Shown here piece after piece: positions 1 through 6,368 of a DNA stretch of 6,702 nt. How positions within the stretch are numbered: the stretch's first letter is position 1; every line of letters begins with the position of its first letter. The stretch is from assembly GCA_021825225.1 (NCBI GenBank), contig JAKAIH010000155.1:1-6702 (forward strand), in the 5' to 3' direction. The notes beneath the pieces were generated by a model. The model was not told the DNA's origin, searched no databases, and saw nothing but the letters and a program-made list of their open reading frames with translations. This DNA is from Pseudomonadota bacterium (GTDB lineage Bacteria > Pseudomonadota > Gammaproteobacteria > Burkholderiales > SG8-39). Made by a program: the position numbers and the translations under genes.

Positions 1-48
1 TGTCCGCCGCCGGCACTGCGCGAGGGGCGGTATCGGGTGCAGCTTGCC
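1..48. other. unassigned left edge of window
   Basis: These 48 bases lie downstream of the minus-strand small gene. They are GC-rich and too short to assign. No T-tract terminator is visible for the minus-strand gene, and no reading frame here resembles a protein I recognise. They may be intergenic or the edge of a neighbouring gene. Confidence 0.3.
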
Positions 49-297
49 CTACTTTGTGGTGACGGTAGTGGTCGTCTGATTATTGTCATTGGACGTGGAG
101 GCGGCCACGGCGACCGCGGCGACCGCTACGGCAGCCGCAACCATGCCTGCGGTAATGCCGCCGGCCGCGGCGCCGGTAGCGCCCGCGGCACCGGCGCCGC
201 CAGACCCGGCACCTGGCTGCCCACCCGCGGGTGCCTGTGCCAATGCGCTGCCGGCGAAGAGTAGGCAACCGATCAAAACTGGCAAAGCCTTTTTCAT
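49..297 (-). CDS. small secreted Ala/Gly-rich protein of unknown function
   Basis: This 82-residue protein matches no family I can name. Residues 1-20 are a clear Sec signal peptide: a KK n-region, the hydrophobic stretch ALPVLIGCLLFAG, and a signal peptidase I site after SALA, before QAP. Residues 21-47 are a Gly/Ala/Pro low-complexity linker. Residues 48-67 (GITAGMVAAAVAVAAVAVAA) are a hydrophobic, small-residue stretch that could be a membrane helix or an assembly segment. Residues 68-82 are polar, with TTTT and a final TTK. LIGC at residues 8-11 resembles a lipobox, but cleavage at residue 11 would leave too short a signal, so I favour a soluble or inner-membrane product. I chose the ATG at 297 because GGGAGAG (309-303 on the minus strand) lies 5 bases upstream; an in-frame TTG at 315 would add six residues without a better ribosome site. 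The gene stands alone, divergent from the transporter gene. The clean signal peptide and ribosome site argue that it is real despite the low complexity. Confidence 0.72.
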   Translation of the reverse strand: MKKALPVLIGCLLFAGSALAQAPAGGQPGAGSGGAGAAGATGAAAGGITAGMVAAAVAVAAVAVAASTSNDNNQTTTTVTTK

Positions 298-325
298 TTC
301 CGCTCTCCCGTTCAATTGATATTGC

Positions 326-352
326 GCAATCCGCCGTGAATTCGGCGATTGC
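326..352. repeat. inverted repeat / leader hairpin upstream of the minus-strand small gene
   Basis: GCAATC (326-331) pairs with GATTGC (347-352) and GCCG (333-336) pairs with CGGC (343-346). One base, C332, is bulged and the loop is TGAATT. The result is a ten-pair stem. It lies 28 bases upstream of the ATG at 297, so it would be in the 5' leader of that gene if transcription starts further out. ATTGCGCAAT (321-330) is a separate perfect palindrome overlapping the left arm, so two alternative pairings compete. No T-run follows on either strand, which argues against a terminator. A protein-binding operator is equally possible. Confidence 0.5.
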
Positions 353-362
353 AGAGCGATAT

Positions 363-402
363 TAGGCCTTGGGAGACAAAAAAATACTGTCCAAACGGCC
401 TA
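363..402. repeat. imperfect inverted repeat with A7 in the loop
   Basis: TAGGCC (363-368) pairs with GGCCTA (397-402). TTGG (369-372) pairs with CCAA (391-394), with A395-C396 bulged. The loop contains seven consecutive A residues (378-384). The dyad sits about midway between the divergent starts at 297 and 563. It could be an operator for one or both genes. As a terminator it is poor, since no T-run follows the stem on either strand. Confidence 0.35.
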
Positions 403-562
403 GCTGCCAGCGCGCATCGGTCCGGCGTTTAGGTCGAACGGTCTAGTCCGCTTCGCTCGCGCCAGGGGTGTCATGCGCTCAGTGAAGGCAGCGCGGAAGT
501 AGGATATCCTGCTGCGACCGCGCGCCAATTGCCTCGTTCCTGCCAGCCATAGAACCTTCACG

Positions 563-1702
563 ATGCCTGTTCCATACTGGCGCCTTTCCGCCTTCTATTT
601 TGCGTATTTCGCTTACGTCGGCGCGCTTTCGCCTTATTTCAGCCTTTATCTGGCGTCGCTGGGCTTGACCGCCGCTCAGATAGGCGTGCTGCTTTCCCTC
701 GGTTCCTTGATGCGGGTGATCGGCCCCAACTTCTGGGGTTGGGTGGCAGATCGCACGCAGCGGCGCGCGCGCATCGTCGCCTTTACGCTGGCACTGGGAG
801 GCGCCTGCTTTGCCGGGTTCTTCTTCGTCCGATCGTTCTGGGGACTGTTCGCCCTGCTCCTTGCCACAGGTTTCTTCGGCAGTGCCTCCATGCCGCTCAC
901 TGAGTCGCTGACCTTGTCGCACCTGCGCGGGGCGATCGACCGCTATGGCTCCATCCGCTTGTGGGGTTCGGTGGGCTTCATCCTCACCGTGACGCTGGTC
1001 GGCTATGCGCTCGATGCGCTGCAGGTGGCCAGTCTCTTGTGGATCGTGCTCGCGACCTATGCGCTTGGCTGGGCCTGCGCACTGGCCGTCCCCGATGCGG
1101 TGAGCGGGGGCCATGCCGCGCCCGAACCCGTGTGGAGCATCCTGCGGCGACCCGAGGTCGCGGCACTGCTCGGAGCGTGCTTTCTGATGAACCTTGCACA
1201 CGGTCCGCTGTACGCCTTCTACTCGCTTTACCTGGTGGACCACGGCTACAGCAAAGCCGAGGTGGGCTGGATGTGGAGCGTGGGCGTAATCGCTGAAATC
1301 ATGGTGTTCCTGCTGATGCCGGCGCTGATGCGGCGCTACTCGCTTTCGGCCATTCTGCTGCTGTGTTTTGCCGCCACGGCGGCGCGCTTCCTGATGATCG
1401 GCTGGGGCGTTGATTCCGCTCCCATCCTGTTCGCGGCCCAATTGCTGCATGCACTGAGTTTCGGCGCCTACCACGCTGCCGCGGTCGCGGCGATACACCA
1501 TTGGTTTCAGGGGGCGCATCAGGTGCGCGGGCAGGCGATCTATCTGTCGGTGTCTTTCGGGGCGGGCGGGGTCTTGGGCAGTGCACTTTCCGGCATGGCC
1601 TGGGACAGCATCGGCCCGGCATGGACCTTCAGCGCTGCGGCGCTTGCCGCTTTGACGGGCTTTGCGCTGCTGCAGTGGAAGCTGAGGCCGGTGCAAATCT
1701 GA
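563..1702 (+). CDS. MFS transporter, HcaT/PPP-like (MFS_1-like family)
   Basis: This 379-residue inner-membrane transporter has about twelve hydrophobic segments. It belongs to the major facilitator branch that includes E. coli HcaT, the putative 3-phenylpropionate permease, which is essentially the same length. Supporting motifs are the cytoplasmic loop between helices 2 and 3 (WVADRTQRRAR, residues 60-70), RYGSIRLWGSVGF (127-139), a family hallmark before helix 5, and YSKAEVGWMWSVGVIAE (229-245), which closely resembles the start of the second half of HcaT. A polar loop at about 178-197 separates the two six-helix halves. The ATG at 563 gives a normal N-terminus for the family, with helix 1 starting near residue 8, but its ribosome site is weak. 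No aromatic-acid catabolic genes are nearby, so the substrate cannot be inferred from context; the HcaT name indicates fold and family only. Long open frames on the opposite strand here are shadows of this gene. Confidence 0.9.
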   Translation: MPVPYWRLSAFYFAYFAYVGALSPYFSLYLASLGLTAAQIGVLLSLGSLMRVIGPNFWGWVADRTQRRARIVAFTLALGGACFAGFFFVRSFWGLFALLLATGFFGSASMPLTESLTLSHLRGAIDRYGSIRLWGSVGFILTVTLVGYALDALQVASLLWIVLATYALGWACALAVPDAVSGGHAAPEPVWSILRRPEVAALLGACFLMNLAHGPLYAFYSLYLVDHGYSKAEVGWMWSVGVIAEIMVFLLMPALMRRYSLSAILLLCFAATAARFLMIGWGVDSAPILFAAQLLHALSFGAYHAAAVAAIHHWFQGAHQVRGQAIYLSVSFGAGGVLGSALSGMAWDSIGPAWTFSAAALAALTGFALLQWKLRPVQI

Positions 1703-1717
1703 AACCTGCGCAGCGTA

Positions 1718-1742
1718 CCGCGTTCCGCGGCGTTCTGATTTT
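1718..1742 (+). terminator. possible weak terminator after the transporter gene
   Basis: CCGCG (1718-1722) and CGCGG (1726-1730) form a five-pair GC stem with a TTC loop, followed by a T-rich but interrupted stretch (1733-1742). It starts 15 bases after the transporter stop. The stem is short and the T-run is broken, so it may be inefficient or accidental. Confidence 0.3.
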
Positions 1743-1777
1743 CAGCCTTGGGTTTCGCTCCAAATACCTGTTTTCTG

Positions 1778-1786
1778 TGGCATAAT
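1778..1786 (+). promoter_or_regulatory. extended -10 promoter for the leuC operon
   Basis: TGGCATAAT is a TG-n extended -10 motif followed by CATAAT (1781-1786), five of six matches to TATAAT. No good -35 lies 16-18 bases upstream (CTCCAA at 1758-1763 for a 17-base spacer), which extended -10 promoters tolerate. The predicted start near 1793 would give a leader of about 20 bases before the leuC ATG. That is too short for a leucine-codon leader peptide or attenuator. Confidence 0.5.
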
Positions 1787-1813
1787 TTTGCTTGTTCAAT
1801 ACGACTCCAGACC

Positions 1814-3220
1814 ATGCCGCAGACCCTGTATGACAAGCTTTGGGCCAGCCATGTGGTGCACGTCGAAGAAGACGGCACCGCGCTGCTTTATATCGACCGC
1901 CATCTGGTGCACGAAGTCACCAGCCCGCAGGCATTTGAAGGCCTGCGACTGGCCGGACGCAAGCCCTGGCGTATCGATTCCATCGTCGCCACGGCCGATC
2001 ACAATACGCCTACCACGGATTGGAACGAGGGCATAAAGGATCCGATCTCGCGCCTGCAGGTGGAGACCCTGGACGCGAATATCCGCGAATACGGCGCCAA
2101 GGCGTACTTTCCTTTTCTCGACCGCCGGCAGGGCATTGTGCATGTCATCGGCCCGGAGCAGGGCGCGACGCTGCCCGGCATGACGGTGGTGTGCGGCGAT
2201 TCGCACACCAGCACCCACGGCGCGTTCGCCTGCCTTGCGCACGGTATCGGCACCTCGGAAGTCGAGCACGTATTGGCGACCCAGTGCCTGGTGCAAAAGA
2301 AAATGCAGAACATGCTGGTTGCGGTGGAGGGGCCGCTCGCGCGCGGCGTGGGCGCCAAGGACATCGCGCTCGCCATCATCGGCAGAATCGGCACCGCGGG
2401 CGGCACCGGCTGCGCCGTCGAGTTTGCGGGCAGCAGCATCCGCGCCCTGAGCATGGAAGGGCGCATGACCCTGTGCAATATGGCGATAGAGGCCGGCGCG
2501 CGCGCCGGCATGGTGGCTGTTGACGATACCACCATCGCTTATCTCAAGGGCCGGCCGTTCGCCCCGACCGGCGAGAACTGGAACCGTGCCGTGGCCCATT
2601 GGCGCACGCTTGTTTCCGACGAGGGTGCGCAATTCGACCGCGTCGTGCGTCTGGACGCGCGCGATATCGGCCCGCAGGTGACCTGGGGCACCTCCCCGGA
2701 AATGGTGGTGCCGGTGAACGCGCGCGTGCCTGACCCGGACAAGGAGAAAGACCCGACGCGACGCGAGGGCATGGAGCGCGCGCTGGTCTACATGGGGCTG
2801 AAGCCGAATACGCGCATAGAGGACATACGCCTGGACAAGGTGTTCATCGGTTCCTGCACCAATTCGCGCATCGAGGATCTGCGCGCGGCGGCGGCGGTGG
2901 TGCGCGGCAAGCGCGTCGCCTCCAACATCCGGCTCGCACTGGTGGTGCCGGGCTCGGGCCTGGTCAAAGCCCAGGCCGAACGGGAGGGACTCGATCGCGT
3001 GTTCCGGGAATCGGGTTTCCAGTGGCGCGAGCCGGGCTGTTCGATGTGCCTCGCCATGAACGCCGACCGCCTGGAGCCGGGCGAGCGTTGCGCCTCAACG
3101 TCGAATCGCAATTTCGAGGGCCGCCAGGGCGCCGGCGGCCGCACCCATCTGGTCAGCCCGGAAATGGCGGCTGGTGCCGCGATCGCCGGGCATTTTGTCG
3201 ATGTGCGCAATTGGAAGTGA
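1814..3220 (+). CDS. leuC: 3-isopropylmalate dehydratase large subunit
   Basis: LeuC is the large catalytic subunit of isopropylmalate isomerase. With LeuD it converts 2-isopropylmalate to 3-isopropylmalate in the cytoplasm, the second step of leucine synthesis. The product is 468 residues, against 466 in E. coli. It is an aconitase-superfamily protein. The three cysteines that hold the [4Fe-4S] cluster are present: Cys348 in FIGSCTNSR, and Cys409 and Cys412 in [17 protein letters not shown] (from residue 127) is another signature. I chose the ATG at 1814 ([10 protein letters not shown]) because family members begin at this point; the frame is open 22 codons further upstream, but that part overlaps the promoter and is not LeuC-like. 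The ribosome site is weak. The gene begins the leuC-lipoprotein-leuD-leuB cluster, with only 11 bases to the next start. The long open frame on the opposite strand is a shadow. Confidence 0.98.
   Translation: MPQTLYDKLWASHVVHVEEDGTALLYIDRHLVHEVTSPQAFEGLRLAGRKPWRIDSIVATADHNTPTTDWNEGIKDPISRLQVETLDANIREYGAKAYFPFLDRRQGIVHVIGPEQGATLPGMTVVCGDSHTSTHGAFACLAHGIGTSEVEHVLATQCLVQKKMQNMLVAVEGPLARGVGAKDIALAIIGRIGTAGGTGCAVEFAGSSIRALSMEGRMTLCNMAIEAGARAGMVAVDDTTIAYLKGRPFAPTGENWNRAVAHWRTLVSDEGAQFDRVVRLDARDIGPQVTWGTSPEMVVPVNARVPDPDKEKDPTRREGMERALVYMGLKPNTRIEDIRLDKVFIGSCTNSRIEDLRAAAAVVRGKRVASNIRLALVVPGSGLVKAQAEREGLDRVFRESGFQWREPGCSMCLAMNADRLEPGERCASTSNRNFEGRQGAGGRTHLVSPEMAAGAAIAGHFVDVRNWK
2492..2509. repeat. 18-base perfect palindrome inside leuC
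   Basis: GCCGGCGCG is followed immediately by its reverse complement CGCGCCGGC. It encodes part of EAGARAGM, a conserved stretch of LeuC, so protein conservation plus GC-rich codon choice is enough to explain it. Confidence 0.5.
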
Positions 3221-3221
3221 T

Positions 3222-3225
3222 GGAG
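3222..3225 (+). promoter_or_regulatory. ribosome binding site deciding the lipoprotein start
   Basis: GGAG lies 6 bases before the GTG at 3232. It supports that codon over the ATG at 3220, which overlaps the leuC stop as TGATG and has GGAAG only two bases upstream. Confidence 0.55.
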
Positions 3226-3231
3226 ACTACT

Positions 3232-3363
3232 GTGCGTAAAGCAAACATGATCCTTCTTGTGCTGGTCGCAGCGTTTGTGCTGAACGGCTGCAACACCGTG
3301 GAGGGTGTGGGCAAGGATCTCAAGCAAGGCGGCGAGGCGATCGAGCGCGCGGTGAAGAAATAG
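3232..3363 (+). CDS. entericidin-like small lipoprotein
   Basis: This 43-residue lipoprotein resembles the entericidin EcnA/EcnB family. The N-terminus (MRKANMILLVLVAAFVLNGC) is a lipoprotein signal peptide with lipobox VLNGC. The acylated cysteine would be residue 20. The mature 24 residues, CNTVEGVGKDLKQGGEAIER plus AVKK, match the family pattern CNT-x-x-G-x-G-x-D-[IL]-K...G-x-x-I-x-x-A. I prefer the GTG start at 3232 for its ribosome site and basic n-region. An ATG at 3220 would add METT and overlap the leuC stop by one base. The gene is 11 bases after leuC and 3 bases before leuD, so it is almost certainly co-transcribed and perhaps translationally coupled. In E. coli, EcnA and EcnB are described as an antidote/toxin lipoprotein pair; only one copy is present here, so a toxin or antidote role cannot be inferred. 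A general envelope role is equally possible. Confidence 0.85.
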   Translation: MRKANMILLVLVAAFVLNGCNTVEGVGKDLKQGGEAIERAVKK

Positions 3364-3366
3364 CGC

Positions 3367-4008
3367 ATGGAAAAATTCACCGTACTGAAAGGCATCGTGG
3401 CGCCGCTCGACCGCGCCAATGTCGACACCGACGCCATCATCCCGAAGCAGTTCCTGAAGTCGATCAAGCGCTCGGGCTTCGGGCCCAATCTGTTCGATGC
3501 CTGGCGCTACAAGGATGTGGGCGAGCCGGGCATGGATAACTCGAAGCGTCCGCTCAATCCGGATTTCGTGCTCAATCAGGCGCGCTACAAGGGCGCGGCC
3601 ATACTGCTGGCGCGCAAGAACTTCGGTTGCGGCTCGAGCCGAGAGCATGCGCCCTGGGCGCTGGCCGATTACGGTTTTCGCGCCGTCATCGCGCCTTCCT
3701 TCGCCGACATCTTTTACAACAACTGCTTCAAGAATGGATTGCTGCCGATAGTGGTCAATGAGCTGCGCATTGATCAACTGTTCCACGATGTCAATGCATT
3801 CCCCGGCTACCAACTGACCGTCGATTTGCCGCGCCAACTGGTGCTCACGTCGGACGGTGCGACGCAGATTGCGTTCGATGTCGATGCGCATCGCAAGCAC
3901 TGCCTGATAAACGGCCTGGACGACATCGGACTGTCGCTGCTGCATGCCGAAAAGATCATCGCGTTCGAAGCGCGCCGCCGCGCCGAACAGCCCTGGCTGT
4001 TCGGCTGA
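3367..4008 (+). CDS. leuD: 3-isopropylmalate dehydratase small subunit
   Basis: LeuD is the swivelling small subunit that completes the isopropylmalate isomerase active site with LeuC. It has 213 residues. E. coli LeuD has 201, and the 212-217 range is common in betaproteobacteria. Signatures are [12 protein letters not shown] (19-30), the substrate-loop region [11 protein letters not shown] (38-48), and [15 protein letters not shown] (85-99), which carries the conserved serine/arginine substrate contacts. The C-terminal part ([21 protein letters not shown]) is typical of the family. The start at 3367 is 3 bases after the lipoprotein stop; no strong ribosome site is visible, which suggests coupling to translation of the upstream small gene. 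leuB follows after 18 bases. Confidence 0.98.
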   Translation: MEKFTVLKGIVAPLDRANVDTDAIIPKQFLKSIKRSGFGPNLFDAWRYKDVGEPGMDNSKRPLNPDFVLNQARYKGAAILLARKNFGCGSSREHAPWALADYGFRAVIAPSFADIFYNNCFKNGLLPIVVNELRIDQLFHDVNAFPGYQLTVDLPRQLVLTSDGATQIAFDVDAHRKHCLINGLDDIGLSLLHAEKIIAFEARRRAEQPWLFG

Positions 4009-4015
4009 AGCGATC

Positions 4016-4022
4016 AAGGGAG
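4016..4022 (+). promoter_or_regulatory. strong ribosome binding site of leuB
   Basis: AAGGGAG ends four bases before the leuB ATG at 4027. It is the best ribosome site in the leucine cluster; those of leuC and leuD are weak, so leuB may be translated more independently. Confidence 0.6.
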
Positions 4023-4026
4023 ATAT

Positions 4027-5091
4027 ATGAAAATAGCGGTGCTGCCCGGTGACGGGATCGGTACGGAAATCGTCGCGCAGGCGCTGAAAGTCCTGGAGGC
4101 GCTGGCCGGGGACGGCCTCAGACTGGAAATCGAACAGGCGCCGGTGGGCGGCGCCGCTTACGATGCGGCCGGCGATCCGCTGCCGCCGGCCACGCTGAAG
4201 CTCGCACGTGCAGCCGACGCGATTCTGTTCGGCGCCGTCGGCGGCTGGCAATACGACCAGCTGCCGCGGGCAAAGCGCCCGGAGCAGGCGATCCTGGGCT
4301 TGCGCAAGGAACTTGGGCTGTTCGCCAACCTGCGCCCGGCCAAGGTGTTTCCCGAGCTGGTGGAGGCATCGACGCTGCGTCCCGAGGTGGTATCGGGGAT
4401 GGACATCCTGATCCTGCGTGAACTCACCGGCGACATCTATTTCGGGCAGCCGCGCGGCATGCGCAGGCTCGACAACGGTGAGCGCGAGGGCTTCGACACC
4501 ATGCGCTATAGCGAATCCGAAATCCGGCGCATCGCGCATGCGGGCTTTCGCGCGGCGATGAAGCGCGCGAAAAAGCTTTGTTCGGTGGACAAGTGCAACG
4601 TGCTCGAAACCTCGCAGTTGTGGCGCGAGGTCGTGACCGAAGTGGCGCGGGAATACCCCAGCGTGGAACTGTCGCATATGTACGTCGACAACGCGGCGAT
4701 GCAGCTGCTGCGCGACCCCAAGCAGTTCGACGTCATAGTGACCGGCAATATGTTCGGCGACATCCTCTCCGACGAGGCATCCATGCTCACCGGGTCGATC
4801 GGCATGCTGCCCTCGGCTTCGCTCGATGCGAACAACAAAGGCTTGTACGAGCCCATCCACGGTTCGGCACCCGATATCGCGGGCAAGAATCTGGCGAATC
4901 CGCTGGCGACCATACTGTCGGCGGCGATGATGCTGCGCTACAGTCTGAATCAGGACCGTGCGGCCGACCGCGTCGAAGCGGCTGTGGCTAGGGTGTTGGC
5001 GCGCGGACTGCGGACAGCGGACATCCATAAGCCGGGGATGCAGCAGGTCGGTACCGCGCAAATGGGCGACGCGGTGGTGGCGGCCTTGTAA
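4027..5091 (+). CDS. leuB: 3-isopropylmalate dehydrogenase
   Basis: LeuB oxidises and decarboxylates 3-isopropylmalate with NAD+ to give 2-oxoisocaproate, the third specific step of leucine synthesis. It acts as a cytoplasmic homodimer that needs Mg2+ or Mn2+. At 354 residues it has the usual length. The N-terminus [15 protein letters not shown] is typical of the isocitrate/isopropylmalate dehydrogenase family. Substrate-binding residues include Arg93 and Arg103 ([13 protein letters not shown]), Arg131 in [10 protein letters not shown], and Lys189 (CSVDKC). Metal ligands are Asp221 (YVDNAAMQL) and Asp245 and Asp249 (GDILSDEAS). [20 protein letters not shown] (272-291) contributes to the NAD site. 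It is the last gene of the leucine cluster here, followed by a 116-base gap with a possible terminator. Confidence 0.98.
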   Translation: MKIAVLPGDGIGTEIVAQALKVLEALAGDGLRLEIEQAPVGGAAYDAAGDPLPPATLKLARAADAILFGAVGGWQYDQLPRAKRPEQAILGLRKELGLFANLRPAKVFPELVEASTLRPEVVSGMDILILRELTGDIYFGQPRGMRRLDNGEREGFDTMRYSESEIRRIAHAGFRAAMKRAKKLCSVDKCNVLETSQLWREVVTEVAREYPSVELSHMYVDNAAMQLLRDPKQFDVIVTGNMFGDILSDEASMLTGSIGMLPSASLDANNKGLYEPIHGSAPDIAGKNLANPLATILSAAMMLRYSLNQDRAADRVEAAVARVLARGLRTADIHKPGMQQVGTAQMGDAVVAAL

Positions 5092-5122
5092 TTCCCGCCG
5101 GAGAGGGCGCAAACGACTGAGT

Positions 5123-5150
5123 GGGTGCCGCTGCTGCGGCCCCTTCTTTC
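5123..5150 (+). terminator. probable terminator after leuB
   Basis: GCCGC (5127-5131) and GCGGC (5136-5140) pair around a TGCT loop. The stem extends past one mismatch through GG (5124-5125) and CC (5142-5143). It is followed by TTCTTTCC (5144-5151), a weak T-tract. It begins about 30 bases after the leuB stop. Some read-through into asd is likely given the poor T-run. Confidence 0.42.
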
Positions 5151-5159
5151 CGCCTCCTT

Positions 5160-5168
5160 CCCCCCCCC
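5160..5168 (+). repeat. homopolymer tract of nine C residues
   Basis: Nine consecutive C residues sit 39 bases before the asd ATG, just upstream of a possible -10 element (TAGAAT, 5175-5180). Such a tract is prone to slipped-strand mispairing and also to sequencing error, so the exact length should be treated cautiously. Confidence 0.8.
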
Positions 5169-5174
5169 AGGGTT

Positions 5175-5180
5175 TAGAAT
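5175..5180 (+). promoter_or_regulatory. possible -10 element of an asd promoter
   Basis: TAGAAT matches TATAAT at five of six positions and lies 27 bases before the asd ATG. No recognisable -35 is found 16-18 bases upstream (positions 5151-5158 are GC-rich), and no TG extension is present. The call rests on the -10 match and on the likely terminator between leuB and asd. Confidence 0.3.
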
Positions 5181-5207
5181 TGAATCGTTAACTTCAGGAA
5201 GACAGTC

Positions 5208-6368
5208 ATGAAAAAGATAGGCTTTGTAGGCTGGCGCGGCATGGTTGGTTCGGTGCTGATGGAGCGCATGCAGGCGGAAGGCGATTTCGCGCACATCGAT
5301 CCAGTGTTTTTCACCACATCCAATATCGGCGGCAAGGGACCTGGCGAGAGCAAAGAACCGCTGAAGGATGCGAAATCAATCGCCGACCTGAAGCAGATGG
5401 ACGCGATTGTCACCTGCCAGGGCGGCGATTACACCAACGACGTTTTTCCGCAGTTGCGCGCAGCGGGCTGGGACGGCTATTGGATCGACGCGGCCTCCGC
5501 GCTGCGGATGAAAAACGACGCAGTCATCATTCTCGATCCGGTGAACATGCAGGTGATCGAGGATGCCCTGGCGCGCGGCGTGAAGAACTATATCGGCGGC
5601 AACTGTACCGTCAGCCTGATGCTGATGGCGCTGCACGGCCTGTTCAAGGAAGGACTGATCGAGTGGATGACTGCGATGACCTATCAGGCGGCCTCCGGCG
5701 CCGGCGCGCAGAACATGCGTGAACTGCTCTCCCAGATGGGCGCGGCGCACGCTTCGGCCGGCGGCCTGCTTGCGGATCCGGCATCCGCCATCCTGGAAAT
5801 CGACCGCCGCGTGGCGGATACCTTGCGTAGCGACGCGCTGCCCAAGGATCATTTCGGGGTCGCGCTCGCCGGCAGCCTGATTCCCTGGATCGACAAAGAA
5901 ATGGACAACGGCCAGAGCCGCGAGGAATGGAAAGGCCAGGCCGAAGGCAACAAGATTCTCGGCCGCGAAAACCGACCGGTCCCGATCGACGGCCTATGCG
6001 TGCGTATCGGTGCCATGCGTTGTCACAGCCAGGCGCTCACGATCAAGCTTACGCGCGACCTGCCGCTAAGCGAGATCGAGGCCATGCTCGCTTCGGCCAA
6101 TGATTGGGTGAAAGTAATCCCGAACACGCGCGCGGCGAGCATACGCGAACTCACGCCCGCCGCGGTGACCGGTAGCCTGAGTGTGCCGGTAGGCCGGCTG
6201 CGCAAGCTCAATATGGGCGGGCAGTTCCTGTCTGCGTTTACGGTCGGAGATCAGCTGCTGTGGGGTGCGGCCGAGCCTTTGCGCCGCATGCTGCGCATCC
6301 TGCTTGCCCGGGAAGCGGGTGCCCCGAAATCCGATACTTCCAAGGCAACTGCCAGGGCTGCTGCATAA
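5208..6368 (+). CDS. asd: aspartate-semialdehyde dehydrogenase
   Basis: Asd reduces 4-aspartyl phosphate with NADPH to aspartate semialdehyde. This is the branch point to diaminopimelate and lysine, threonine and methionine, so it is normally essential for cell-wall synthesis. The N-terminus [20 protein letters not shown] holds the nucleotide-binding loop (GWRGMVG, 8-14). The catalytic cysteine is Cys133 in GGNCTVS. Gln160 ([12 protein letters not shown]), Arg266 and the acid/base His273 ([10 protein letters not shown]) complete the active site. This is the Gram-negative form, of the E. coli Asd type. At 386 residues it is about 19 longer than the 367-residue E. coli enzyme. The excess is a polar C-terminal tail ([20 protein letters not shown]) after the usual end [14 protein letters not shown], and looks non-catalytic. 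AGGAAGA at 5196-5202 is a good ribosome site for the ATG at 5208. The gene sits between the leucine cluster and fimV, an arrangement also seen in Pseudomonas. Confidence 0.98.
   Translation: MKKIGFVGWRGMVGSVLMERMQAEGDFAHIDPVFFTTSNIGGKGPGESKEPLKDAKSIADLKQMDAIVTCQGGDYTNDVFPQLRAAGWDGYWIDAASALRMKNDAVIILDPVNMQVIEDALARGVKNYIGGNCTVSLMLMALHGLFKEGLIEWMTAMTYQAASGAGAQNMRELLSQMGAAHASAGGLLADPASAILEIDRRVADTLRSDALPKDHFGVALAGSLIPWIDKEMDNGQSREEWKGQAEGNKILGRENRPVPIDGLCVRIGAMRCHSQALTIKLTRDLPLSEIEAMLASANDWVKVIPNTRAASIRELTPAAVTGSLSVPVGRLRKLNMGGQFLSAFTVGDQLLWGAAEPLRRMLRILLAREAGAPKSDTSKATARAAA

Larger units (their letters stand above)
298..562. other. divergent intergenic region
   Basis: These 265 bases separate the minus-strand secreted-protein gene from the plus-strand transporter gene. 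They must hold promoters for both unless the transporter is transcribed from elsewhere, but I found no sigma-70 pair with acceptable spacing on either strand. The region contains the two inverted repeats at 326-352 and 363-402 and a perfect ten-base palindrome, AGGATATCCT, at 501-510. I see no small gene with a ribosome site in it. Confidence 0.5.

Noticed and set aside
83..319. Plus-strand open frames across the small secreted-protein gene
   Set aside because: They are low-complexity Ala/Pro or Gly/Arg shadows with no ribosome site or signal peptide. The minus strand has both.
479..1696. A 405-codon open frame on the minus strand antisense to the transporter gene
   Set aside because: It is a shadow of the MFS gene. 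The translation is rich in Gln, Arg and Gly, with no membrane, signal or domain features, whereas the plus strand encodes a clear transporter.
1778..1793. A sigma-54-like site TGGCA...TTGC upstream of leuC
   Set aside because: The GG and GC elements are separated by nine bases instead of the required ten. The same bases make a good extended -10 promoter, which is the simpler reading.
1748..1813. Extension of LeuC by 22 residues from an upstream ATG at 1748
   Set aside because: The extra residues are not LeuC-like and the segment contains the predicted promoter. LeuC proteins start close to the TLYDKLW motif.
3220..3231. ATG at 3220 overlapping the leuC stop as start of the lipoprotein
   Set aside because: Its only Shine-Dalgarno-like sequence is two bases away. 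It would put an acidic residue before the basic n-region. GTG at 3232 has GGAG at six bases. The ATG remains possible.
2788..5112. A 774-codon open frame on the minus strand antisense to leuC end, the lipoprotein gene, leuD and leuB
   Set aside because: The three plus-strand genes from 3232 on share one frame, so one antisense frame stays free of stops because of GC-rich third positions. Its translation is rich in Arg, His and Gln, has no recognisable motif, and overlaps four well-identified genes.
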